The position numbers and the translations under genes were made by a program. Under the pieces are notes generated by a model that ran no database searches, had not been told where the DNA came from, and saw nothing but the letters and a program-made list of their open reading frames with translations. Positions 1-5,267 of a DNA stretch of 6,214 nucleotides are shown here, piece after piece. Source of the stretch: Gammaproteobacteria bacterium RIFCSPHIGHO2_12_FULL_37_34 (GTDB taxonomy: Bacteria; Pseudomonadota; Gammaproteobacteria; DSM-16500); assembly GCA_001801495.1 (NCBI GenBank), contig MGXW01000079.1, positions 19,647 through 25,860 of the forward strand, given 5' to 3'. Positions within the stretch are counted from its first letter, which is position 1. Each line of letters begins with the position of its first letter.

Positions 1-1197
1 CTCCCTCTTCCCCCATATGCGCCGATCTCTTCCGGTGATAATGATGAATTGTTCATAGCTATTTGTAAAGATAGATTACATTCATTTATTATTGTCGGTA
101 CTCAAAATAAAGATGGCAATCATATTTTATGTGCGGGAGGAAAATATTGCATACTCAAATCAAGTGGTTGCATGATCAAAAATACGATTTTAAAATTAAA
201 ACATAGTTTAGCATTTCTATTTCATGTTTTACCAGGAAAACTAAGACAAGAGGATTTCTATACCGAAAACGAAGATACACTTATTACTTATAAGGCATAT
301 ACTTTTTCTGAAAAACAATATGAACATTTTCTTGAATCATTATCTCATTGTGAAAAAAAATCTGACTACTTAGGTGCTTATAAAAAACAAGCGGGTGGAT
401 ATAGCTATAGTCCGTTAGTAACGTATGATCTTTGTTTGGGGTTACCTGATGATAATACACAGCTAGAAAAAAATAAGCTTTATATCGAACATAAAGGTGG
501 CTTGTTTAAATATACCGTCATTCATCCTTCTGGTGAGATAATCACTGATAGCATTACTCAAGGGGAACTAAGTTGTGAAATAGATGCGCCTCTAAACATA
601 GATAAAATAAGCCCATTATTACCAGATATTTTAAAAATCACATCAAAAAGAGGCCACACTGAAAAAAGTACAACTCTCGACCGAAGCATTGGGACGGTAA
701 GTGTAGATAATTCATGCCGGCATACGGCAATAAAACTTCTAAAGTGTGGATTGGATGCTAAGTTCAGTAAAAAAGATGATATTTCATCGTGTTTTTTAGA
801 AAGCTTACCTTTTACTACAAATATACATGAACGAAAACTACAAGGACCCTTATGGATATTGCCAGTTCCTCCTAGAAAACAAGATCTTACTCCTGATGCA
901 TATCAGGTTCTATCAAAAATTTATAAACAATTAGAAAACATTCCAAAACATTACACTAAGAACAAAACTACTGACAAAAAATTTCAGCAACTTAAAAAGC
1001 TATATTTAGATCTTGATACGCGCAAAGTTTATAGCGTTGAGGAGTTTTTCAAGTGTATTAAAGAATGGGAAGAAAATAACAGGGGATTGATTGATACTCA
1101 ACGTGGTTTTCATTTATTCAAAACAACAAAAACCCGAAAAACAATTAATGATTTATTGGAATTAGAAAATAACAATAAAAAATACCAAAAAAAATAA
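1..1197 (+). CDS. Unknown protein, 5'-truncated by window edge; possible permuted papain-like (Cys/His) domain
   Basis: The reading frame is open from base 1 with no stop, so 398 C-terminal residues are visible and the true start lies upstream. A TTG at 49 is in frame but has no Shine-Dalgarno sequence and is probably internal. I do not recognise the family. Numbered from base 1, the visible part begins with a Pro-rich stretch (LPLPPYAPI). A strand-rich segment with His27 (RLHSFIIVG) follows, then a helix near 97-114. A strand/insert region comes next, then NSCRHTAIKLL with Cys239 heading a helix. A Lys-rich helical C-terminal region (about 296-391) ends the protein. His on an early strand and Cys at the start of a later helix, after an Asn, is the order of circularly permuted papain-like (NlpC/P60-related) enzymes. 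That reading is an inference. No signal peptide or membrane segment is visible. Low GC, Lys/Asn-rich composition and lack of a metabolic signature fit a secreted effector-like protein. The stop lies 59 nt before sodB. Confidence 0.8.
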   Translation, partial: LPLPPYAPISSGDNDELFIAICKDRLHSFIIVGTQNKDGNHILCAGGKYCILKSSGCMIKNTILKLKHSLAFLFHVLPGKLRQEDFYTENEDTLITYKAYTFSEKQYEHFLESLSHCEKKSDYLGAYKKQAGGYSYSPLVTYDLCLGLPDDNTQLEKNKLYIEHKGGLFKYTVIHPSGEIITDSITQGELSCEIDAPLNIDKISPLLPDILKITSKRGHTEKSTTLDRSIGTVSVDNSCRHTAIKLLKCGLDAKFSKKDDISSCFLESLPFTTNIHERKLQGPLWILPVPPRKQDLTPDAYQVLSKIYKQLENIPKHYTKNKTTDKKFQQLKKLYLDLDTRKVYSVEEFFKCIKEWEENNRGLIDTQRGFHLFKTTKTRKTINDLLELENNNKKYQKK

Positions 1198-1243
1198 TAC
1201 TTCCTTTTCTAAGCATTCCGCAATAAAATGCATGAAATCGTTT

Positions 1244-1250
1244 AAAGGAG
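1244..1250 (+). promoter_or_regulatory. Shine-Dalgarno site of sodB; decides its start
   Basis: AAAGGAG ends 6 nt before ATG 1257 but only 3 nt before the in-frame GTG at 1254. The spacing makes ATG 1257 the better start, which also gives the MFQLP N-terminus matching the SodB family (E. coli MSFELP). No convincing promoter is visible in the 59 nt after the upstream gene. Confidence 0.8.
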
Positions 1251-1256
1251 ATAGTG

Positions 1257-1868
1257 ATGTTTCAATTACCAAAACTGCCCTACACTCTCGATGCCCTACA
1301 CCCTTCTATTTCAAAAGAAACCTTAGAATACCATTATGGAAAACACCATCAAACGTATGTCAATAATCTTAATAATCTAATAAAAGATACCGAATTTGCT
1401 AATCTTGCACTTGAAGATATCATCATGAAATCAACAGGTGGCCTATTTAATAATGCAGCCCAAGTTTGGAATCACACTTTTTATTGGAGTTGTTTAACGC
1501 CAAAAAGCTCAGGCGAACCTTCCCGAGAATTAGCAGATGCTATCAAGAAAAAATTCAATTCATTTGACGAATTTAAAAAACAATTCACGCAATCAGCCAT
1601 CACTTTATTTGGTTCCGGTTGGACTTGGTTAACGAAAAATAACCAAGGTGAGCTTGAAATAATGAATACGAGCAATGCACAATTGCCCATGAAAGAAAAT
1701 AAAAATGCACTGCTAACATGCGATGTATGGGAGCATGCTTACTATATCGATTATCGCAATGCTCGTGCAAACTATGTCGAAAATTTCTGGAAAATTGTGA
1801 ATTGGGATTTTGTTGAAAAAAACTTTGCTGGTTTACGATCTAATCAGAAGTATGAGCAGCACGTGTGA
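1257..1868 (+). CDS. sodB: Superoxide dismutase [Fe]
   Basis: Cytoplasmic iron superoxide dismutase, converting superoxide to oxygen and hydrogen peroxide. It has 203 residues from ATG 1257. The full Fe/Mn-SOD pattern is present: N-terminal helical hairpin with metal ligand His26 (YHYGKHH), His73 (WNHTFYW), and Asp156/His160 in the family signature DVWEHAYY. Second-shell residues include Tyr34 and Gln69 (NNAAQVW). Gln at that place, in the N-terminal domain, marks the iron rather than the manganese branch. Similarity to E. coli SodB runs over the whole length (recalled, not aligned here). The family core ends near VEKNFAG, so about 10 polar residues (to KYEQHV) extend beyond the usual C-terminus. 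There is no signal peptide. It follows the unknown gene by 59 nt and converges on the gene that ends at 2137. A hairpin plus T-run terminator candidate lies at 2042-2064. In many bacteria sodB is iron-regulated, but no Fur box was recognised here. Confidence 0.97.
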   Translation: MFQLPKLPYTLDALHPSISKETLEYHYGKHHQTYVNNLNNLIKDTEFANLALEDIIMKSTGGLFNNAAQVWNHTFYWSCLTPKSSGEPSRELADAIKKKFNSFDEFKKQFTQSAITLFGSGWTWLTKNNQGELEIMNTSNAQLPMKENKNALLTCDVWEHAYYIDYRNARANYVENFWKIVNWDFVEKNFAGLRSNQKYEQHV

Positions 1869-1924
1869 GATGTAAATTTATCTGCATAGTTTTTTTCATC
1901 GTTGGGTTACCTCATGGGTCAAGC

Positions 1925-1956
1925 TTTATAAACCTTGAATTTTATAAACCTTGAAC
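1925..1956. repeat. 16-bp tandem duplication
   Basis: TTTATAAACCTTGAA occurs at 1925-1939 and again at 1941-1955. The period is 16 bp, and the sixteenth base differs (T, then C). It lies directly against the left arm of the 1955-1993 inverted repeat. It looks like a replication-slippage duplication. No coding role is seen. Confidence 0.9.
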
Positions 1957-1993
1957 ATTGAATATTCGGATATCACAACCGAATATTCAATGT
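1955..1993. repeat. Perfect 15-bp inverted repeat with 9-nt spacer
   Basis: The left arm 1955-1969 (ACATTGAATATTCGG) is exactly complementary to 1979-1993, with ATATCACAA between. It lies between two convergent genes. As RNA it would form a stable but AT-rich hairpin on either strand. Neither strand has a clean T-run after the stem, so a plain Rho-independent terminator is doubtful. A protein-binding dyad, a 3'-end RNA stem, or the relic of a small mobile repeat are the alternatives. Confidence 0.85.
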
Positions 1994-2022
1994 ATAATAA
2001 AATCTATATGGAGAAAAGATAA

Positions 2023-2094
2023 ATTGAAATAACGGTTCAAACGTGCTTTGATAGCACGGTTTTTCTCTAAAAAACAAGGAACCGTTATTTCAAT
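2023..2094. other. 72-nt element that folds as a perfect three-way junction
   Basis: The outer arms 2023-2038 and 2079-2094 are a perfect 16-bp inverted repeat (ATTGAAATAACGGTTC on the left). The interior holds two more perfect hairpins. One is CGTGCT/AGCACG at 2042-2047 and 2053-2058 with loop TTGAT. The other is GTTTTT/AAAAAC at 2059-2064 and 2070-2075 with loop CTCTA. Only three bases remain unpaired on each outer side of the junction (2039-2041 and 2076-2078), and none between the two inner stems. The same fold is possible on both strands. It sits between convergent genes, so it could be a shared 3'-end structure, a small RNA, or a MITE-like relic. I do not recognise a known RNA family. 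No clear target-site duplication flanks it. Confidence 0.75.
2042..2064 (+). terminator. Candidate Rho-independent terminator of sodB
   Basis: On the + strand a 6-bp stem (CGTGCT/AGCACG, loop TTGAT) is followed at once by GTTTTT and then CTCT, the usual hairpin plus T-run layout. It is 173 nt past the sodB stop, so the transcript would have a long 3' untranslated end containing the 1955-1993 hairpin. The T-run is short. It can also pair with the A-run at 2070-2075 inside the three-way junction, which would compete with termination. Confidence 0.5.
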
Positions 2095-2136
2095 AAATCA
2101 ATAAGTTATATTTCGCTTAGACAATACTCACGTTAT

Positions 2137-3060
2137 TTAACGAGGCATGTTTTTTATTAAAGGTGGTTTGTTTTCTTTTTCTGCATTAAAGATCCCTTTC
2201 GTTTTCATTAAATGATCATCACTTACATCAGAAACGAAACCAATGCGATTCGTTGTAAAAATAAGGTTGCCTTTATCCCGAAGATAAGTAACAGCACATT
2301 CTTCTGAAAATTTGGTTTTTGATAAAAAATTTTCGGTCGTATAGGTCGTATAAATATCTCTTAATAAAATCATAACTAAACGAGTAGCATGATGATCAGT
2401 ATATTCTCTATTGATATAATCAAAAAATGCTTTAGGATTTGCATCATTTTTATTGTTTTTGCACCATCTTGTATATGCATCCAGATAATATTGCTCTAAT
2501 TTTTCTACACACTGTTGCAAAGTATTAGACTTTGAAACTTCAGTCACAAGGTTTGCAATATCCTGGCGATGTTTCTTAAATTTCTTAAAAAAACCATCTT
2601 GCTTTTGGTTGTATATTTTAGGGAAATTTTTAACAATACCTTGAAGCTTTTTCACATTCTCATCTTGGACTTGTAGTGTAGAATAATCAGTAGGAGTGAG
2701 CAATAAAAATTTATAATTTCCCTCAACGAACTGAGGAGCAGCTTCTTTTTCTAAAAATTCTCCTAAACTTTTTTTTGATTGTACATTCTGCCACTCTTCC
2801 TGTTTAGAGTTTCGAAAAATGTGGTGTTGATTTTGATTTGGTTCTTCAGCTAAAACCCCCTCTTGATCTGTACCCAAGAAACCAATAATTAAACAATTAG
2901 TTTTAGTTAAAGCATCTTTATCTTCTTTTAGCACATAACAATACCATGTGTTAGGATTAAGTTTTTTATATTGTAATGCATCAACCTGCTCCCGCGTCAA
3001 TATATATTGATCTAAATTACCCAGTTGCTCTGGCGTCAGTAATGGTTTGCCTATACCCAT
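2137..3060 (-). CDS. Unrecognised 307-residue protein, second gene of an operon with the L,D-transpeptidase
   Basis: I do not recognise this protein. It is a soluble-looking, Lys/Asn/Gln-rich protein with no signal peptide, lipobox or membrane segment. Residues 7-29 hold two copies of an LTxEQ(L/V)xxL helical motif 13 residues apart (LTPEQLGNL, LTREQVDAL). A strand-rich segment follows (about 38-64, including TWYCYVL and CLIIGFLG), then a charged middle and a long mostly helical stretch (about 133-245) containing WCKNNKN and NREYTDHHATRLVMILL. A short strand-rich end (GNLIFTTNRIGFVSD) and a basic tail (PPLIKNMPR) close the protein. ATG at 3060 is preceded by AAAGGAG with 6 nt spacing. The start is 15 nt after the transpeptidase stop, so the two are very likely co-transcribed. 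An effector of a Legionella-type secretion system is possible, but nothing in the sequence proves it. Confidence 0.85.
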   Translation of the reverse strand: MGIGKPLLTPEQLGNLDQYILTREQVDALQYKKLNPNTWYCYVLKEDKDALTKTNCLIIGFLGTDQEGVLAEEPNQNQHHIFRNSKQEEWQNVQSKKSLGEFLEKEAAPQFVEGNYKFLLLTPTDYSTLQVQDENVKKLQGIVKNFPKIYNQKQDGFFKKFKKHRQDIANLVTEVSKSNTLQQCVEKLEQYYLDAYTRWCKNNKNDANPKAFFDYINREYTDHHATRLVMILLRDIYTTYTTENFLSKTKFSEECAVTYLRDKGNLIFTTNRIGFVSDVSDDHLMKTKGIFNAEKENKPPLIKNMPR

Positions 3061-3066
3061 ACCACT

Positions 3067-3071
3067 CTCCT
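3067..3071 (-). promoter_or_regulatory. Shine-Dalgarno site of the 307-residue gene
   Basis: On the minus strand AGGAG preceded by an A-run lies in the 15-nt gap after the transpeptidase stop, 6 nt before ATG 3060. The A-run overlaps the stop codon of the upstream gene, as expected for two linked genes in one transcript. Confidence 0.75.
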
Positions 3072-3075
3072 TTTT

Positions 3076-3657
3076 TTAATACGGCCTCACAATTACTTTT
3101 GTTCCTGGTCTTACAAATTGAAACCGCACCCATTCTGCATCACTCACTGTAATGCGTACGCAACCATGGCTTACATTCCCTTCAACTGTGTAAGGCGAAC
3201 CATGTAATCCTTGATTACCATTAAAGAACATGCAATAAGGCATGGGCGCACCACCACGAGGCAATGGATAAATGCTGGATTTACAACCCGCACTCCCTAA
3301 CGAATAAATTCGAAATGTACCTGCTCGTGTGCGACAAGCACGTCCCACATCATCACACCAATGTCCTCCTGCTGTTGCAAGCCCTGCTCGTATTAAATCA
3401 CCATTGGCATTATAAGCACCAAACGCATGTACATTCGGATCAATTAGAATAGTTTTTTCGTGCGTATTAATATGTGATGGCATCCGTAAAGCATAATCTG
3501 GCCTGCTTTTCCGCGGCTCTAATTCCAACTCTTCCTGTGGTGTAGATGAGAGAGATGAATAACTGTGGCTGGAATAAGTTCCTCTTGTATTAACACACGA
3601 GCTCAATAAAAACATAATAAAAAAGTAAATAGCTATTGACACTCCTTTATTGAACAT
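3076..3657 (-). CDS. L,D-transpeptidase (YkuD family) lipoprotein
   Basis: Periplasmic, lipid-anchored YkuD-type L,D-transpeptidase. Such enzymes use an active-site Cys to form 3-3 peptidoglycan cross-links or attach proteins to meso-diaminopimelate. From ATG 3657 it has 193 residues. A hydrophobic signal (about 6-18) ends in lipobox LSSC with Cys21 as lipidation site. Val22 follows rather than Asp, which in enterobacterial rules favours the outer membrane. A Ser/Thr/Glu-rich linker runs to about 55, and the catalytic domain from about 65 to the end. The signature His152-Gly, ten residues, then SHGCVR gives catalytic Cys166 with His164 and Arg168. Four further Cys (101, 108, 125, 142) could form disulfides. 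AGGAG at 3666-3670 overlaps an upstream in-frame GTG (3666) but is 8 nt from ATG 3657, so the ATG is used. It is first gene of an operon with the unknown gene ending at 2137. Which reaction it performs cannot be told. Confidence 0.93.
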   Translation of the reverse strand: MFNKGVSIAIYFFIMFLLSSCVNTRGTYSSHSYSSLSSTPQEELELEPRKSRPDYALRMPSHINTHEKTILIDPNVHAFGAYNANGDLIRAGLATAGGHWCDDVGRACRTRAGTFRIYSLGSAGCKSSIYPLPRGGAPMPYCMFFNGNQGLHGSPYTVEGNVSHGCVRITVSDAEWVRFQFVRPGTKVIVRPY

Positions 3658-3665
3658 GGCTACCA

Positions 3666-3670
3666 CTCCT
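3666..3670 (-). promoter_or_regulatory. Shine-Dalgarno site of the L,D-transpeptidase gene
   Basis: AGGAG on the minus strand lies 8 nt before ATG 3657. It includes the first base of the in-frame GTG at 3666, which rules that GTG out as start. It lies within a 12-bp leader (3665-3676) repeated as the exact complement before the divergent FAD gene (3844-3855). Confidence 0.75.
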
Positions 3671-3708
3671 CGTTATGTGTTTTTATATAAATAAGTGTAG
3701 CCTAAGAA

Positions 3709-3777
3709 TGATTATTTGCCGAAATAAATGATTATATTTTATTCTTTTTTTGTAAATTTGATTTAAAAATTGATTAT
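3709..3777. promoter_or_regulatory. Three TGATTAT repeats in the divergent control region
   Basis: TGATTAT starts at 3709, 3729 and 3771, all in the same orientation, 20 and 42 bp apart. That is close to two and four helical turns. The repeats lie between the divergently read transpeptidase and FAD genes, so a regulator bound here could act on both. No known operator was recognised. The region is extremely AT-rich, so chance recurrence is a real alternative. Confidence 0.35.
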
Positions 3778-3820
3778 TTTATGAGGTATCCTTAAAAACA
3801 TCATCCACTCCTCCAGTGAC

Positions 3821-3836
3821 TATAATTAAAATTATA
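3821..3836 (+). promoter_or_regulatory. Candidate -10 box (TATAAT) of the FAD gene, within a small dyad
   Basis: TATAAT at 3821-3826 is a perfect -10 hexamer, about 36 nt before the chosen start at 3863. It forms the left part of a 7-bp dyad (TATAATT, AA, AATTATA). No good -35 hexamer lies at 16-18 bp upstream, so an activator-dependent promoter or a chance match are both possible. Confidence 0.4.
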
Positions 3837-3849
3837 AGAAAAAATAACG

Positions 3850-3854
3850 AGGAG
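3850..3854 (+). promoter_or_regulatory. Shine-Dalgarno site of the FAD gene; decides its start
   Basis: AGGAG lies 8 nt before ATG 3863 but only 2 nt before the upstream in-frame ATG 3857. The second ATG is the likelier start, removing Met-His from the N-terminus. Confidence 0.75.
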
Positions 3855-3862
3855 TAATGCAT

Positions 3863-5251
3863 ATGCCAGAATACGATAATAGCTCAAACAATGTTGTCGT
3901 CATTGGGCTTGGGCCTATTGGACTAGCTGCGGCAATAGAAGCTTGCCAAGCAGGATTAAACGTAACTGCTATAACAGATCGGCCGCTTGGGAAACAAAAA
4001 GGCGGGTATACCAGAAAACCTATCCTACGATTAAACGAAACATCCTTTGAATACCTTGAATCTCTCGTAGGTAAGAATGCAGTACATGCTTACCTAGCCA
4101 AAAACAAATTAGAAGAATTTCAATTTAAACAAATGAACTTTAACAAAAACACAACTGAAATTGTTACCTATTACTTTATATCTGTTCATGACTTAGAAAA
4201 TTTATTATATGAAAAACTAAAAGAATATAAAAAAAATAATCAAATTATCATCGAAGAACCTCCTAACCAATTTACGCGCATCGAAAAACATGCAGTTATT
4301 GTCCAGCATCCTAATCGAAAAGAAGAAAGAATCCCTTTTCAATATCTGATTGGCGCTGATGGAAGTAAACATCCTAGTGCAGATAAAGTTGGGGGTATTC
4401 AATACGAAAGTACATACGACAAATCACAAACATGTACGACACATACCGCTGTTGAATTTTCCATCGATACTGACCTCAAAGAATCGCTTATTCCTTTTGT
4501 TTATCCTTCCCCAAATCAAAAACGAGAGACTCTTCCTTTCTTCCAAACAAACAGTAAGCGACCTACTATGGAGGAATATCTGAATGTAGGATGGAAATTA
4601 TCAAGTCCACCTGAAGCTAGAATTTTTTTAGCTAAACATACATTGTATGTTGGAACAGAATTGCCTCCAAACATTTTTAACTTGCCCAATGGTGAAGAAA
4701 AACAAGAAAAAATACTCGCATGGACAAAATTAGTATTACGTACCATTTTGCCCCCCGATAAAGTAGAAACGCTCACTCCAAAACAATATAAAAACAAAAA
4801 GGATGTTTATCAACAAGAAAAACAACGAAAACAAATCACCACTTTTGAAGTTGATTTACAACAAACCAATCAAGCAATAGTTAGATTACCTCAAATCCCT
4901 CCATCATCAGAGAACGCCTATTTTCTACCTGTAGGCGATGCATTACATACTCCCCACTATCATCTCGGAACTGGTGTAAACGATGGGTTACTTCAAACCA
5001 AATTGCTTCACGAATTATTTAAAAACAAAAATATCGCCACCTATCAACTCGGGGTAGAAAAAATTCTGGCTGCAAGCAATATTAGAATACAAACCTATCT
5101 GGATTCGAGACAAAAAAGAGAAGATCTTGCAACAGCGACGAAAAGGCAGGCGGCGTCAATCAAGCAATTTGTAACACAGCTTTCAACGCCTTTTTACGAG
5201 AAGAGAGGCCCAATCTCAAAAAGTTTTTCTCCCAAAAAACCTAAAAGATAA
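3863..5251 (+). CDS. FAD-dependent monooxygenase-fold protein
   Basis: Cytoplasm-type flavoprotein of the p-hydroxybenzoate hydroxylase fold; no signal peptide or membrane segment is seen. From ATG 3863 it has 462 residues. The N-terminal Rossmann motif is VVVIGLGPIGLAAAIEA (Gly15, Gly17, Gly20), with Asp39-Arg40 at the end of the second strand to hold the FAD ribose. The second FAD motif GADGS is at 164-168. The third, VGDALH (Gly358-Asp359), is followed by GTGVNDG (369-375). These three in order and at these distances are typical of group A flavin monooxygenases. The segment after the Rossmann motif (TRKPILRLN) loosely resembles bacterial MICAL-like members; that comparison is from memory and tentative. 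The substrate is unknown. About 80 residues follow the last FAD motif and end in a strongly basic tail (SFSPKKPKR). It is divergent from the transpeptidase and converges on the membrane-hairpin gene with a 16-nt gap and no clear terminator. Host-directed redox enzyme is one possibility, ordinary oxidoreductase another. Confidence 0.88.
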   Translation: MPEYDNSSNNVVVIGLGPIGLAAAIEACQAGLNVTAITDRPLGKQKGGYTRKPILRLNETSFEYLESLVGKNAVHAYLAKNKLEEFQFKQMNFNKNTTEIVTYYFISVHDLENLLYEKLKEYKKNNQIIIEEPPNQFTRIEKHAVIVQHPNRKEERIPFQYLIGADGSKHPSADKVGGIQYESTYDKSQTCTTHTAVEFSIDTDLKESLIPFVYPSPNQKRETLPFFQTNSKRPTMEEYLNVGWKLSSPPEARIFLAKHTLYVGTELPPNIFNLPNGEEKQEKILAWTKLVLRTILPPDKVETLTPKQYKNKKDVYQQEKQRKQITTFEVDLQQTNQAIVRLPQIPPSSENAYFLPVGDALHTPHYHLGTGVNDGLLQTKLLHELFKNKNIATYQLGVEKILAASNIRIQTYLDSRQKREDLATATKRQAASIKQFVTQLSTPFYEKRGPISKSFSPKKPKR

Positions 5252-5267
5252 ATAAAAAGCTTCCACT

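Noticed and set aside
49..51. TTG as the start codon of the first gene
   Set aside because: The frame is open through base 1, no Shine-Dalgarno site precedes the TTG, and the residues upstream read as plausible coding sequence; the gene is simply cut by the window edge.
1254..1256. GTG as sodB start
   Set aside because: Only 3 nt from the Shine-Dalgarno site; ATG 1257 has normal spacing and matches the family N-terminus.
1481..1690. Antisense frames over sodB and other genes (also 3264-3452, 4217-4402, 4350-4583, 4516-4797, 5462-5686)
   Set aside because: Each lies inside a well-supported gene in another frame, without ribosome site or recognisable protein.
1890..1896. Run of seven T shortly after sodB as its terminator
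   Set aside because: No GC-containing stem precedes it; the hairpin at 2042-2064 is a better candidate.
2023..2094. Integron attC site or insertion sequence ends
   Set aside because: The arms lack the attC core sites (GTTRRRY/RYYYAAC) and no transposase gene or clear target duplication is present.
3750..3785. CpxR (GTAAA-N5-GTAAA) or PmrA operator in the divergent region
   Set aside because: Only one GTAAA is present and the PmrA repeat pattern does not fit; AT-rich background explains the partial matches.
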